From IMG/VR virus record IMGVR_UViG_3300017728_000008, positions 1-58,269 of that record: 58,269 nt of DNA; one strand, 5' to 3'. This DNA is from a virus. Numbering within the stretch: position 1 is the stretch's first letter; each line of letters opens with the position of its first letter. Positions 1 to 7,216 of the stretch are shown here, one piece after another. The notes beneath the pieces were generated by a model. The model was not told the origin of the DNA. It made no database searches and saw only the letters and a list, made by a program, of their open reading frames with translations. A program made the translations under genes and the position numbers.

Positions 1-350
1 ATAAAACAATACCTATCATATCCTTCCCATTTATTTTTTTTCTTATATGCAAAAAATTGGTCCGGGTCTAAAAAAAACATATTGTCTTTAAAAAAGCTCT
101 TACCACTTTGTCTACGTCCTCTCATATCATTATAGAACTTAAATACATTGTGATGTACTAATAATATATCTCCTTTAGAGATAGGTCCTGAATAATTTAT
201 AGGGGTTTCTAAAACTTTAGCTTGTCTATTTGAAGCGGAAACTTCTTCTTCGGATGTATTAACTATTAAATCTATACCGCCTATCTTTTTAGTATTGTTA
301 TATCTTGAAAGATTTAATGGCTCTACAATGAATTGATAAAGTGATTTCAT
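1..350 (-). CDS. Partial conserved phage protein, N-terminal part, cut by the left edge
   Basis: Starts with ATG at 348-350, overlapping the stop of the upstream gene as TAATG. About 116 codons run to base 1 without a stop. The visible protein begins MKSLYQFIVEPLN and contains GDILLVHHNVFKFYND and a SFFKDNMFFLDPDQFFAY stretch. From memory this pattern (a GD-x-VHHNVF motif, then FKDDxFF) belongs to a small beta-rich family common in marine phages and sometimes called GroES-like; its function is not established. The C-terminus is probably the fragment at 58189-58269. Confidence 0.75.
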   Translation of the reverse strand, partial: MKSLYQFIVEPLNLSRYNNTKKIGGIDLIVNTSEEEVSASNRQAKVLETPINYSGPISKGDILLVHHNVFKFYNDMRGRRQSGKSFFKDNMFFLDPDQFFAYKKKNKWEGYDRYCF

Positions 351-577
351 TAAAAGTTTATATTAAATTCTACAGAAACAGGAATGGTTGAGGTAAACTC
401 TTTCCAACACACAACAAGACCCTCTTGGTCTTCTATCCATATTTTATATGAATCGCTTTCTTCGTAGTATTTAATAAGATGAATAGAGTAAGAACCATTA
501 AGAACGGATTGACCTACTATATAGTGCATGGCACCTGATTTATAATCAGGACCAATAGAAATTTTTCTTATGTCCAT
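350..577 (-). CDS. Hypothetical protein, 75 aa
   Basis: Compact ORF beginning MDIRKISIGPDYKSG, rich in beta-prone and aromatic residues, with no signal peptide or membrane segment. Lies between the tail-fibre gene and the edge gene in the late leftward operon; its stop overlaps the next start (TAATG), which suggests translational coupling. I do not recognise the family. Likely virion- or tail-associated from position only. Confidence 0.7.
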   Translation of the reverse strand: MDIRKISIGPDYKSGAMHYIVGQSVLNGSYSIHLIKYYEESDSYKIWIEDQEGLVVCWKEFTSTIPVSVEFNINF

Positions 578-595
578 TTAATTTTAAATTAAATT

Positions 596-2641
596 TTAAT
601 TCTGTAACCAAGAATCAGAGGTAGGGTCATAATATTCTCCTTCAGAATTTATGGCATATCCCCAACAGTAATAAGTTTCTCCCGGGTCTAATCCTGTTAA
701 TCCTAATTCTGTAATTGCTCCTACCGCAAATGGTGCGTTAGGAATTGCTATCTTTTCATTAGAAGGGTCGTTATATACATCTACTTTTCCATAATAGAAC
801 CCACACTCCGTAATAGTATTATTACCGTCACTCTGTGCAAAAAATCTTAATGTAACATCTCCCGCAACATTATTAGCTACACTAAAGGTGCTAAGTATTG
901 GTGTGGTATTAGCTAAAGTTCCTGCCTGAATAGTTTGTCCTACGTATTCTACCCCATCACTTGTAGTGTAAAAAGTTGCGTAATATAGTGAGTTCGGAGT
1001 GGAACCAACTGTCGCTGAAACATTCATGATTAATGTCCCTATAGGAGGGGTTGTGGTTACTTGTGTTTTTGTGTTGTTAAGGTAATTAGAGGATTGACCA
1101 TAATAAAAACCTGTTGCCCCCATAGTTCCTTCTCCTGAAGAATATATTTGACCTCTTAACCTTTGTTGTGTTTGCTCAACTTGGTCCGGTTCTAATGTCT
1201 TTAATGTAGGTGGAGATAATCTACAAATTTTTACTACTCCATTGGTATGATATAAACCTCCTGCAAGTACACCACCGCTAACAGCCGCAGCATCATCTAC
1301 AAAATTCATAGTCAATAATGGCGGAAGATAAAACTGTGCTCTCAGATTGCTTCCGATACCATTGTCTTCAGTAATCATAAAAGCATTGGTACGAGAATTT
1401 CCTACAATTTGCGTGGTTGCAATTGCTATTTTTACATCACCCCTGTTTACTCCTTTTTGAGGATATTCATTAGGTTCATTTCTATAACCAAAAGCCATAG
1501 ATTCGTTTTCACCTTCTAAATCTCCTCCAATCATAAATGAATTACGAACGCTGCCAAAATTAGTATCATCATCAACTCGCTTAGTTAGATTGTTTCCAAA
1601 ACCTAAACAATAATTATCTAAATCTAATTCAAGCATTTGGTTTCGTGAACCAATGCAATATGTACCTGCTGCTGATGAAGATGTTACTGTGCCTGACATT
1701 TCTTCAGACCGTATGATGTTTTGGTTTCCTAAAACAAAGGCTCCATCAAAATTCATTGTTCTTGTTACAAAAGGAACCTGAGTAACAGAAGATGAACCAA
1801 CACTATTACCTTCTCCAAATACAAAACCTTCATTTACATTCCCACCTACATAATTGCTTCTACCTCCTATAATTGAATATAGCGAATTAAGTAGTGTGGT
1901 ATTGTTTCTACCCATCATTAAGGTATGTTGAGTGTCTATGAAGCCATATCCTGCGAAAGCACCTGTAGCTATTCCTGTTGAATTACCTGATGTAGAAATT
2001 ATGTTGTTTGTTGCACGTCCAAATCCATCACCTGCTCCAATTCTAAATGTTTGGTTGTTGGTTGCTCCAATTGTAAAAATATTACTTTCAAGGTTTCCAC
2101 GGTCAACAGGAGTTCCATTAAATCCTCCTATGGTTTCCAACACATCGCTAAGAGCGGTTTCGTTCTCATCTATAATATATATGTTTCCCTTGGAAATCGT
2201 ATCATATTTAATACTAACACCTTCAATGTCTCCGTTCCCTGCTGCCCAAGTTGGAGCGGGGGTTCCACCATCTGCAATAAGTTTTGCATCTATAGTTGGT
2301 GACGAATCAAATAACGATGTGCCTTTAACTTGTAAAGCATTAATTACATTATTAGGGTCACTATAACCAATTTCTATAGGTTCACTCGAGACTAAGGTTA
2401 AAGGAGTAAGTCCCGGAACAATTTCCATTGCCGTATCCACAAAAGAACTGCCGTTCCAATAAGGAACAAACCCATTTGTCATTTGTGCTCCCGGTGAAGG
2501 GAATATAGGTGCGGGGACTAAATCAATAATATCACCTAATGTATAATTCTTTGTTATGTTAGAATCGTTTACGTCAGTCCCAATAACTTTATCTGCTAAA
2601 GTTGGAGTTGCGTCTATTGCATAGGTGGATATTTTTGCCAT
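596..2641 (-). CDS. Putative tail fibre / receptor-binding protein
   Basis: 681 residues. The N-terminus (MAKISTYAIDATPTLADKV, then IGTDVNDSNITKNYTLGDI) matches a common adaptor-like start of fibre proteins in Bacteroidota phages. The middle is Gly/Asn/Ser-rich with repeated short beta motifs (for example NYCLGFGNNLTKR, SMAFGYRNEPNEY), like trimeric beta-helix or head-domain fibres. The C-terminus has two fibronectin-like units, each starting GFYYG (near residues 530 and 625). No enzymatic motif is seen. Expected to sit at the distal tail and contact the host surface. It lies beside the lysis genes in the late operon. The fibre assignment is inferred from composition and context. Confidence 0.75.
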   Translation of the reverse strand: MAKISTYAIDATPTLADKVIGTDVNDSNITKNYTLGDIIDLVPAPIFPSPGAQMTNGFVPYWNGSSFVDTAMEIVPGLTPLTLVSSEPIEIGYSDPNNVINALQVKGTSLFDSSPTIDAKLIADGGTPAPTWAAGNGDIEGVSIKYDTISKGNIYIIDENETALSDVLETIGGFNGTPVDRGNLESNIFTIGATNNQTFRIGAGDGFGRATNNIISTSGNSTGIATGAFAGYGFIDTQHTLMMGRNNTTLLNSLYSIIGGRSNYVGGNVNEGFVFGEGNSVGSSSVTQVPFVTRTMNFDGAFVLGNQNIIRSEEMSGTVTSSSAAGTYCIGSRNQMLELDLDNYCLGFGNNLTKRVDDDTNFGSVRNSFMIGGDLEGENESMAFGYRNEPNEYPQKGVNRGDVKIAIATTQIVGNSRTNAFMITEDNGIGSNLRAQFYLPPLLTMNFVDDAAAVSGGVLAGGLYHTNGVVKICRLSPPTLKTLEPDQVEQTQQRLRGQIYSSGEGTMGATGFYYGQSSNYLNNTKTQVTTTPPIGTLIMNVSATVGSTPNSLYYATFYTTSDGVEYVGQTIQAGTLANTTPILSTFSVANNVAGDVTLRFFAQSDGNNTITECGFYYGKVDVYNDPSNEKIAIPNAPFAVGAITELGLTGLDPGETYYCWGYAINSEGEYYDPTSDSWLQN

Positions 2642-2642
2642 T

Positions 2643-2876
2643 TTATTTCTTTTTTACTTCTCCTGTTTTAAGATTAATGACAGAATCTTTGCCATACTTC
2701 TCTATCAAGGAGGATTCCATTTGTGCGAACTGTTGGTGAAGCGAACTTACTTGACCAAACAAATCGAGTTTTTTTACTTCCATTTCGCCTAAAGCGAATT
2801 TTAATTTATTAATAGAATCAGAAAGTTTTTGTAATGTTTCTAATTCTTTTTCTTCAAGTGTTGCATTTTCTGCCAT
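2643..2876 (-). CDS. Small coiled-coil protein, 77 aa
   Basis: Begins MAENATLEEKELETLQ; heptad-like spacing of Leu/Ile through residues 8-60 predicts a coiled coil with a basic Lys tail. One base separates its stop from the tail-fibre ATG. It has its own -7 box (TATCTTTG at 2897-2904) 20 nt upstream. Could be a fibre chaperone or a small virion component; neither is demonstrated. Confidence 0.75.
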   Translation of the reverse strand: MAENATLEEKELETLQKLSDSINKLKFALGEMEVKKLDLFGQVSSLHQQFAQMESSLIEKYGKDSVINLKTGEVKKK

Positions 2877-2896
2877 TATATTATATTTAATTTATA

Positions 2897-2904
2897 CAAA
2901 GATA
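2897..2904 (-). promoter_or_regulatory. Bacteroidota -7 promoter box for the coiled-coil/tail-fibre genes
   Basis: Minus strand reads TATCTTTG, a perfect TAnnTTTG, 20 nt before the ATG at 2876. The matching -33 TTTG is not clear here, so strength is uncertain. Confidence 0.55.
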
Positions 2905-3306
2905 CTATTTTTTATTTTTAATTTTTTCCCAAGACCTTCCTCCAAAATAAGAAGCAATAACGGTTGCAAGAATTAACTGCAAAAGCGATATCCATTCTTC
3001 TTTAACTTCAAAATTAATTGACCCTGCTTCTATAAAAATCAAAAGCATTGTACAAACAATTAAAAAGATAAGTACCATGGGTCTTACGTTCTTCGAAAGC
3101 CAAGAATCTGAAGACATATCTTCCCTCCACCTTTCAGTAACATTTTTTTGCATATCAGCCTCAGCTTTTATAAAAGTTTCTGTTAACTCTTTTTCAAATC
3201 GAGCACGTTCTTCTTTGCTAAAAGTGTGAGTAGCTACTATATTGCTAATTTTTTCGGCTATTCCTCCACCTATCTTTCCAAATATTTTATTTAGTATTTC
3301 TTTCAT
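2905..3306 (-). CDS. Putative holin (3TM-like holin family)
   Basis: 133 residues. The N-terminal half is an amphipathic, charged helix (EKISNIVATHTFSKEERARF). Then comes SWLSKNVRPMVLIFLIVC with a first membrane segment (about residues 77-95) and a second (about 105-122, LLQLILATVIASYFGGRSW), ending in a Lys-rich tail. The WLxKNVRPMV pattern followed by two hydrophobic helices is typical of the GTA-type 3TM holins. The gene overlaps the amidase gene by 4 nt, forming a lysis cassette. It would form pores in the inner membrane to release the amidase. Confidence 0.8.
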   Translation of the reverse strand: MKEILNKIFGKIGGGIAEKISNIVATHTFSKEERARFEKELTETFIKAEADMQKNVTERWREDMSSDSWLSKNVRPMVLIFLIVCTMLLIFIEAGSINFEVKEEWISLLQLILATVIASYFGGRSWEKIKNKK

Positions 3307-3731
3307 AATGTAGAAAATTCACGTTGAACATCAAAACTTGGACAGGCTTTAGAAGAAAATTCATTATGTCCGTGTATTGTAGCTTTAGGAAATATTTTTT
3401 TAAGCAACCTAAGAAGTTCTAACATAGTTGCAATTTGAGCAGCAGTTCTTGTGTCTTTAGGAACCCATTCGCCTCGTTTGTTCTTTTCTTTTTCCACCCC
3501 TCCAATATAACAAATTCCTATAGAAGATTTATTCATACCCTTTACGTGAGCACCAACCTTGTCTATCATTCTGCCAAGTTCAATTTTGCCATTTATTAAA
3601 ATTACAAAATGATATCCTATACCTGCCCATCCTCTTGCTTTGTGCCAACGGTCAATTACCTTGGCATTAACAGAGTTATCTCCTTCACGAGTTGCTGAAC
3701 AATGTAATATAATTTTATCTATATCTCTCAT
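3303..3731 (-). CDS. Endolysin: N-acetylmuramoyl-L-alanine amidase (Amidase_2)
   Basis: 142 residues, single catalytic domain. Starts MRDIDKIILHCSATREGD; the first Zn-ligand His lies in IILHCSA, followed by WHKARGWAGIGYHFVILING, GAHVKGMNKSSIGICYIGG, and the C-terminal HGHNEFSSKACPSFD carrying the second His and the Cys ligand. This is the full motif set of the zinc-dependent peptidoglycan amidase family related to T7 lysozyme. It cleaves the lactoyl-alanine amide bond of peptidoglycan. No signal peptide, consistent with holin-dependent release. ATG overlaps the stop of the small upstream gene (ATGA). Confidence 0.93.
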   Translation of the reverse strand: MRDIDKIILHCSATREGDNSVNAKVIDRWHKARGWAGIGYHFVILINGKIELGRMIDKVGAHVKGMNKSSIGICYIGGVEKEKNKRGEWVPKDTRTAAQIATMLELLRLLKKIFPKATIHGHNEFSSKACPSFDVQREFSTL

Positions 3732-3853
3732 CTCCCCTGACCCCGATATTTTGATTTGTAACCGCTTTGACCTTTACTTGCGTTTTTAGAATGTACTCCG
3801 GGTCGTTTTTTTTTATGCTGAAAAGTATAATTGGCAAGAATAATTTTAGCCAC
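3728..3853 (-). CDS. Tiny basic protein, 41 aa (KKKRPGVHSKNASK type)
   Basis: GTG start at 3851-3853 overlapping the upstream stop as TAGTG; TGA stop overlapping the amidase ATG. The sequence contains FQHKKKRPGVHSKNASKGQS and ends KSKYRGQGR. The RPGxHSKxxSK...KYRGQGR pattern is one I have seen repeatedly in small marine phage proteins next to lysis genes; its function is unknown. Tight overlaps on both sides and the conserved-looking tail support it being real. Confidence 0.65.
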   Translation of the reverse strand: MAKIILANYTFQHKKKRPGVHSKNASKGQSGYKSKYRGQGR

Positions 3854-4011
3854 TATTCTTTATTTTTCTTGTAGTTGTCGTAAATTTTTTGCACCGTATA
3901 TATAAGCGTTGCAATTAATAATAATATTTTCAATGCCATTTCTATTTGGGAGAATGAAATTGCGAGAACGCTTGAGTTAATACCGTATATTTTTATATCT
4001 TCGAAGGACAT
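3853..4011 (-). CDS. Small membrane protein, 52 aa
   Basis: Reads MSFEDIKIYGINSSVLAISF, then a hydrophobic core (MALKILLLIATLIYTVQKI) and a charged tail NYKKNKE. One, perhaps two, membrane passes. An internal ATG at 3937-3939 would give a 28-residue form starting at the hydrophobic core. Upstream of the amidase and holin, so a holin partner or antiholin is plausible; that is inference from position and topology. Confidence 0.6.
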   Translation of the reverse strand: MSFEDIKIYGINSSVLAISFSQIEMALKILLLIATLIYTVQKIYDNYKKNKE

Positions 4012-4079
4012 TCTATGGTTTCGTAAATTACTTCTATTTCATTAATATCTAATGTAGTATCTAAAGTCCAATATTCCAT
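3993..4079 (-). CDS. Possible 28-aa acidic peptide
   Basis: ATG at 4077-4079, one base after the stop of the upstream structural gene; reads MEYWTLDTTLDINEIEV and ends ECPSKI. Overlaps the start of the membrane-protein gene by 19 nt. Supported only by spacing and the intact frame; it may be a leader peptide or a chance ORF. Confidence 0.35.
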   Translation of the reverse strand: MEYWTLDTTLDINEIEVIYETIECPSKI

Positions 4080-4080
4080 A

Positions 4081-4551
4081 TTACCAAAGAGCTACTATGT
4101 TTGTCGCAGTTGTTGTCGCAGTATCTAAAACCTTAGACACCATTATTGGAAGAACTGTTCCCGCTTGAACACCTGTCATAACTACCGCATCTCCTCCTGC
4201 AGTAATTATATCTAAATCTCCTGTTCCACCTACATATAATACAGGACCTATGTTTGGTTGAATGTTATAAACAATAAAGTCATCACCTATTACAAAGAAA
4301 ATATTATCATCTACGAATAATTTGTCATCTTCTATTCCAATAACATTCGCAACTTTATTTGTAGTGGTGTTGTATGCTACTGCTCCTGCAGTTACTTTAC
4401 CTAAAAATGTAGTTCCTGTGGGTGCAAGTAATACAGAAGCACCAATTGCTGCGGTTGTTCCACTTGCTACTTCACCTCCCGGCATGGGAATTACGCTATC
4501 ACTTGGGATAACCGTAATTGCTCTTAACTGTTGTAACTTTTGATATGCCAT
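4081..4551 (-). CDS. Putative virion structural protein, 156 aa
   Basis: Begins MAYQKLQQLRAITVIPSD, rich in Gly, Thr, Val and Ala, with alternating beta-prone segments and a pattern (VTAGAVAYNTTTNKVANV...DDNIFFVIGDDFIVY) resembling a small phage beta-barrel domain. The same type of domain, GVGVGDIVGNVTTQQVAKV, appears inside the adaptor-like protein at 48690-49634. The LRAITVIPSD start is common in Bacteroidota marine phages. A minor capsid or tail decoration role is inferred. Confidence 0.65.
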   Translation of the reverse strand: MAYQKLQQLRAITVIPSDSVIPMPGGEVASGTTAAIGASVLLAPTGTTFLGKVTAGAVAYNTTTNKVANVIGIEDDKLFVDDNIFFVIGDDFIVYNIQPNIGPVLYVGGTGDLDIITAGGDAVVMTGVQAGTVLPIMVSKVLDTATTTATNIVALW

Positions 4552-4557
4552 AACTTT

Positions 4558-4722
4558 TTATCTGTAGGGTATAATTCTATTTAAAGTATCTTGTCTTTTT
4601 CCGCACCCACAATCTTTTCCTACTTTTTTTGAGACCGTGTCTACTACAGACTTGATTCCTGTTATTCTTGTAACCTTAGCAACTGTATCGCCAAAGCCTC
4701 GTGATTTTTGATTTAACTTCAT
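4558..4722 (-). CDS. Small conserved-looking protein, 54 aa
   Basis: Missed by a 60-codon cutoff. Begins MKLNQKSRGFGDTVAKVTR and contains KKVGKDCGCGKRQDTLNRI. The GFGDTVxKxTxxTGIKxxVD...DCGCxxRxxxLN pattern recurs in many marine phage genomes in my memory, with unknown function; the CxC pair could bind metal. Its start overlaps the stop of the upstream gene by one base (TAATG). Confidence 0.75.
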   Translation of the reverse strand: MKLNQKSRGFGDTVAKVTRITGIKSVVDTVSKKVGKDCGCGKRQDTLNRIIPYR

Positions 4723-4859
4723 TACTTACACATACATTCCGCAACCGGACATTCTTTCACATTTATTATAAGTTTAGATATAATCCAATTCCATTTACAA
4801 CATAGTTTGCACCACATGTTTTGAATCCATAATCCTAATTTCACCAATGCTTTACCCAT
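4722..4859 (-). CDS. Cys/Trp-rich small protein, 45 aa
   Basis: Reads MGKALVKLGLWIQNMWCKLC, then Trp/Ile-rich sequence, and ends CPVAECMCK. Five Cys and four Trp in 45 residues; perhaps membrane-associated or zinc-binding. The TAATG overlap with the next gene and single-base spacing to the upstream gene fit the cluster. Function unknown. Confidence 0.6.
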   Translation of the reverse strand: MGKALVKLGLWIQNMWCKLCCKWNWIISKLIINVKECPVAECMCK

Positions 4860-4860
4860 A

Positions 4861-5070
4861 CTACTTCTTGATAAGTGAACCTAAATGACTATGTACGCTT
4901 TTCGGATAATGCTTATCCTCTTTCATTGAATGATTGCCACTATATGCGTGACCTGTCATTGCCTTAGCCATACCTTTAGATTCATCTCTACGAGATTTCA
5001 TTGATTGAGTTTTCTTTCCGTTCTTTGAACCTAAAGACTCATCTAATCTACTATTGTAACCTTGTCCCAT
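4861..5070 (-). CDS. Basic hydrophilic protein, 69 aa
   Basis: Lys/Ser/His-rich, disordered-looking; contains a duplicated RxDES motif (SRLDESLGSKNGKK and SRRDESKGMAK) and ends HSHLGSLIKK. The RRDESxG motif is frequent in small marine phage proteins. No catalytic motif. Possibly nucleic-acid-binding or packaged with DNA; this is inference from charge only. Confidence 0.7.
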   Translation of the reverse strand: MGQGYNSRLDESLGSKNGKKTQSMKSRRDESKGMAKAMTGHAYSGNHSMKEDKHYPKSVHSHLGSLIKK

Positions 5071-5079
5071 AATTTTAAT

Positions 5080-5268
5080 TTATTTGCTGCAGCCAAAGTT
5101 TTTAGCAAAATTTGCTTGTTTGACTATAGCGGGTTTATACTTCTTTGTATTCTTCATTACTGCACTTGCTGCAGCACATACCGTTTTACCCGGCATATTT
5201 TTTTTTGCCCACGCAGTAAACTTACCTTGATTGGACTTTTTAATTTCTATGTCTTGTTTTTTTGCCAT
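5080..5268 (-). CDS. Basic protein, 62 aa
   Basis: Begins MAKKQDIEIKKSNQGKFTAW, contains KKNMPGKTVCAAASAV and ends KQANFAKNFGCSK. The GKFTAWxKK...ANFAKN layout is one of the recurring small-protein types of marine phages. Its own -7 box (5284-5291) lies 15 nt upstream. Function unknown. Confidence 0.72.
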   Translation of the reverse strand: MAKKQDIEIKKSNQGKFTAWAKKNMPGKTVCAAASAVMKNTKKYKPAIVKQANFAKNFGCSK

Positions 5269-5283
5269 AACAAATTATTTATA

Positions 5284-5291
5284 CAAAGATA
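5284..5291 (-). promoter_or_regulatory. Bacteroidota -7 promoter box
   Basis: Minus strand reads TATCTTTG, 15 nt before the ATG at 5268. The -33 element is poor. It would start transcription into the lower half of the small-gene cluster and the lysis genes. Confidence 0.5.
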
Positions 5292-5305
5292 CTAATAATT
5301 TTGAA

Positions 5306-5596
5306 TTAATATTTTCCCTGTTTGCTTTTGGGACTTGACTTGGTTGAGCCACCTTTTCCTGCCCACAAATTCTTACATGCCCAATACCTTGCGGTTAATT
5401 TTGATTTGGCAGTATTACATTTGTGACGAGCCTTAAAACTTTTTCTTGCTGCGGCTGAATAGTTGTGTCCGTAACCTTTAGCTCCAAAATGAATTAGCTT
5501 TTCTTTTCCTCCTTCACAGGCTTTGACCATTTTCTTTTTCCCTGCTCTGTCACTTCGCATAACGACATTACATTTCATTTTAGATTTATCTGCCAT
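5306..5596 (-). CDS. Small basic conserved phage protein, 96 aa
   Basis: Contains KKKMVKACEGGKEKLIHFGA, then KSFKARHKCNTAKSKLTARY and WACKNLWAGKGG. The VKACxxGKEKLIxFG...SFKARHxCxxAKxKxxARYWAxKxLW layout is a widespread small family in cyanophages, pelagiphages and flavophages as I recall it, with conserved Cys and His that could bind zinc. The biochemical role is unknown. It starts inside the tail end of the 47-aa gene upstream (11-nt overlap). Confidence 0.82.
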   Translation of the reverse strand: MADKSKMKCNVVMRSDRAGKKKMVKACEGGKEKLIHFGAKGYGHNYSAAARKSFKARHKCNTAKSKLTARYWACKNLWAGKGGSTKSSPKSKQGKY

Positions 5597-5729
5597 TACT
5601 TCTTCTATTTAAACTATTCATTAATGCAATTAATTCCTCATAAGTATCGACCCAATCGTTAGGGGTTCTGTTACGGTTGTATTGTGTTACATACCATTCG
5701 TCACTATGCGTTTCTAACTCTTCCGGCAT
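5586..5729 (-). CDS. Small acidic protein, 47 aa
   Basis: Below the usual length cutoff. Reads MPEELETHSDEWYVTQYNRN, then RTPNDWVDTYEELIALMNSL and a basic end. It is the acidic exception among basic neighbours. The start overlaps the upstream gene by 26 nt and the stop overlaps the downstream gene by 11 nt. Function unknown. Confidence 0.6.
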   Translation of the reverse strand: MPEELETHSDEWYVTQYNRNRTPNDWVDTYEELIALMNSLNRRSNGR

Positions 5730-5943
5730 TGGTATTACTTACAAATTGTTTAGTGCGTCCATATTTTTTTTTCTTTTTAGCAGTAGCCGCCCTTTCACTT
5801 TTTGTCATTGAATTAGCTTTTGCTAAAGGCAAACATCTGTCAGGGTTTTTTTTATTCTTACTTGTACCACAAGCACCAAGAATAGAACCATCGGTTCCTA
5901 TACGCACCCATTTTTGGTCTCGCCATTTTTTAAGCTCACCCAT
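5704..5943 (-). CDS. Small basic protein, 79 aa
   Basis: Contains GELKKWRDQKWVRIGTDGSI, then LGACGTSKNKKNPDRCLPLA and a Ser/Lys-rich end with SMTKSERAATAKKKK. The WVxIGTDGxIxGxCG...RCLPxxKAxxMTKxERxA layout is a recurrent marine phage protein type; the two Cys may bind metal. Function unknown. The ATG overlaps the upstream stop by one base. Confidence 0.78.
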   Translation of the reverse strand: MGELKKWRDQKWVRIGTDGSILGACGTSKNKKNPDRCLPLAKANSMTKSERAATAKKKKKYGRTKQFVSNTNAGRVRNA

Positions 5944-6104
5944 TAGTAACCTCCTTCGGTCATTTTCTTGTTTGGATTGTTCTTCATAGAACCGCCCATA
6001 GTTTTTGCGAATGTGTGTGCCTGAGCCTTACCCATTGCATTGTATGGGAAAGTTTTTTTCATTTTCTTACCTGTATCAGGACAACTATAACTTACTGTTG
6101 GCAT
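5943..6104 (-). CDS. Small protein with a CPDTGKK motif, 53 aa
   Basis: Reads MPTVSYSCPDTGKKMKKTFP, then NAMGKAQAHTFAKTMGGSM and a Lys/Asn-rich end. It has a single Cys and no membrane segment. Its TAA overlaps the next ATG (TAATG). The start follows an A/T-rich leader, as for neighbouring genes. Function unknown. Confidence 0.65.
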   Translation of the reverse strand: MPTVSYSCPDTGKKMKKTFPYNAMGKAQAHTFAKTMGGSMKNNPNKKMTEGGY

Positions 6105-6119
6105 AATTTAATTTTTTTA

Positions 6120-6326
6120 TTATTGTCTTTTTTCGAACGTAACTTTAACTTTTGTAATTTTATCTTTAACTTTCTTTGCTGCATCCTTAATTTTTTTCTT
6201 ACCGATATTTAATAATCTATTATTACGGTCATTACGACATTTTCTTAAAGCAACTAATTCTTCTGAGTTGTAGTCTTTAACTTTTTTGTCACCACCTATT
6301 TGTGTTTTACAATTTTTTTTTGACAT
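6120..6326 (-). CDS. Lysine-rich protein, 68 aa
   Basis: Reads MSKKNCKTQIGGDKKVKDYN, then EELVALRKCRNDRNN and a very Lys-rich C-terminus (IGKKKIKDAAKKVKDKI). Strongly basic; may bind nucleic acid. Three bases separate it from the next tiny gene. No family recognised. Confidence 0.65.
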   Translation of the reverse strand: MSKKNCKTQIGGDKKVKDYNSEELVALRKCRNDRNNRLLNIGKKKIKDAAKKVKDKITKVKVTFEKRQ

Positions 6327-6329
6327 AAC

Positions 6330-6446
6330 TTATTTCTTTTTCTTCATTGATTTTAACATCTTATCAATTTTTGCAGCTTGACCTTTATGCATAGCTGATG
6401 CTTTTCTAAGTTCTGCAGCTATCGCTTTTAATTTTTTTGCATCCAT
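6330..6446 (-). CDS. Lysine/alanine-rich peptide, 38 aa
   Basis: Reads MDAKKLKAIAAELRKASAMH and ends KMLKSMKKKK: an uninterrupted amphipathic, very basic helix. ATG preceded by an A-rich stretch, stop three bases before the next start. Looks like a nucleic-acid-binding or condensing peptide, but only composition supports that. Confidence 0.55.
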   Translation of the reverse strand: MDAKKLKAIAAELRKASAMHKGQAAKIDKMLKSMKKKK

Positions 6447-6480
6447 AATTATTTCTTTTTCTTTTTACTGCCCTTGTTTT

Positions 6481-6693
6481 CTACATTTGAGTTTCACCTG
6501 TAGAAGAACTGCCTGTATACAATCCGTCTTTTATTCCGATAGTTGGTATATCTGTATTACGTTTGCTTCTTTGTTTTGGCAAAATATATCTTTTATATTC
6601 GTCACTTCTTTTGTCTAATTTCTTTTTTGTTCCGTCAGCAGTTGTAACAACAACATAACCTTTTCCGTTTCTGTCTTTGCCAAGTTTACTCAT
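6481..6693 (-). CDS. Small basic protein, 70 aa
   Basis: The start is set at the ATG MSKLGKDRNGKGYVVVTT (6691-6693). The longer frame would run through the neighbouring gene and has non-protein-like sequence. Contains DGTKKKLDKRSDEYKRYILP and a flexible Gly/Ser/Thr C-terminus. Sits directly after the stop of the 53-aa gene (1 nt). Function unknown. Confidence 0.68.
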   Translation of the reverse strand: MSKLGKDRNGKGYVVVTTADGTKKKLDKRSDEYKRYILPKQRSKRNTDIPTIGIKDGLYTGSSSTGETQM

Positions 6694-6694
6694 A

Positions 6695-6856
6695 CTATTT
6701 CTTTTTACTACTTTTAGCGTAATTAGGGTCTTTACAATATTTACTCGCAGCCATATTTGCATATGCTGATGGGTATCTATCAAAGGTTCTCTTTGCCCAC
6801 GCAATACCTGCGGGACATATCTTATTACCTTTTTTCTTTGCTCGACCCTTTGCCAT
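6695..6856 (-). CDS. Small conserved phage protein with CPAGIAWAKR motif, 53 aa
   Basis: Not visible at a 60-codon cutoff because a longer frame overlaps it. Reads MAKGRAKKKGNKICPAGIAW, then AKRTFDRYPSAYANMAASKY and CKDPNYAKSSKKK. The CPxGxAWAKRxFxxYPSAYANxxASxxCK pattern is one of the most recurrent small proteins of marine phages I know of; its function is unresolved. Two Cys and clustered aromatics suggest a compact, perhaps metal-binding fold. Confidence 0.82.
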   Translation of the reverse strand: MAKGRAKKKGNKICPAGIAWAKRTFDRYPSAYANMAASKYCKDPNYAKSSKKK

Positions 6857-6861
6857 TTATA

Positions 6862-7176
6862 TTACGGTGTGTCTTTTATAACCTGAGTTATAACGATATC
6901 TCCGTATTCAACAAATTGAGGTTGTTTAATGTTTCCTTGTTTCCATAGATACTCAGAAAGTATATCTACCAATTTAGAACCGTCACCTGCTTTATTTGTT
7001 TGAAATGTTACAAACTCTCCGGATGCTTCGCCATTATTAAAATGCACAGTCATGTTTTTGTTGTTAGCACTACCTGTACCAACTCCACCTTCGTGGACCA
7101 AAGTAATAAGGTCTGCGTTCATTGTTACTACAGGAACTGAATTTGCTGAAGTAAGAATTGTAAAAAATTTTGCCAT
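6862..7176 (-). CDS. Hypothetical beta-rich protein, 104 aa
   Basis: Begins MAKFFTILTSANSVPVVTMN; contains HEGGVGTGSANNKNMTVHF, and strands typical of a small beta sandwich. Promoter-like TAACTTTG box at 7209-7216. First gene of the small-gene run and adjacent, head to head, to the winged-helix gene. A small decoration or scaffold role is possible but unsupported. Confidence 0.7.
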   Translation of the reverse strand: MAKFFTILTSANSVPVVTMNADLITLVHEGGVGTGSANNKNMTVHFNNGEASGEFVTFQTNKAGDGSKLVDILSEYLWKQGNIKQPQFVEYGDIVITQVIKDTP

Positions 7177-7208
7177 TATTTATTTTTTTATAAATTATTA
7201 TATTTGTA

Positions 7209-7216
7209 CAAAGTTA
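7209..7216 (-). promoter_or_regulatory. Bacteroidota -7 promoter box at the divergent site
   Basis: Minus strand TAACTTTG (TAnnTTTG), 32 nt before the ATG at 7176. It lies 21 nt from the proposed start of the divergent winged-helix gene, so that protein could control this promoter. Confidence 0.55.

Noticed and set aside
1932-2366. 144-codon plus-strand ORF opposite the tail fibre
   Set aside because: Pro/Val-rich antisense shadow without homology-like motifs.
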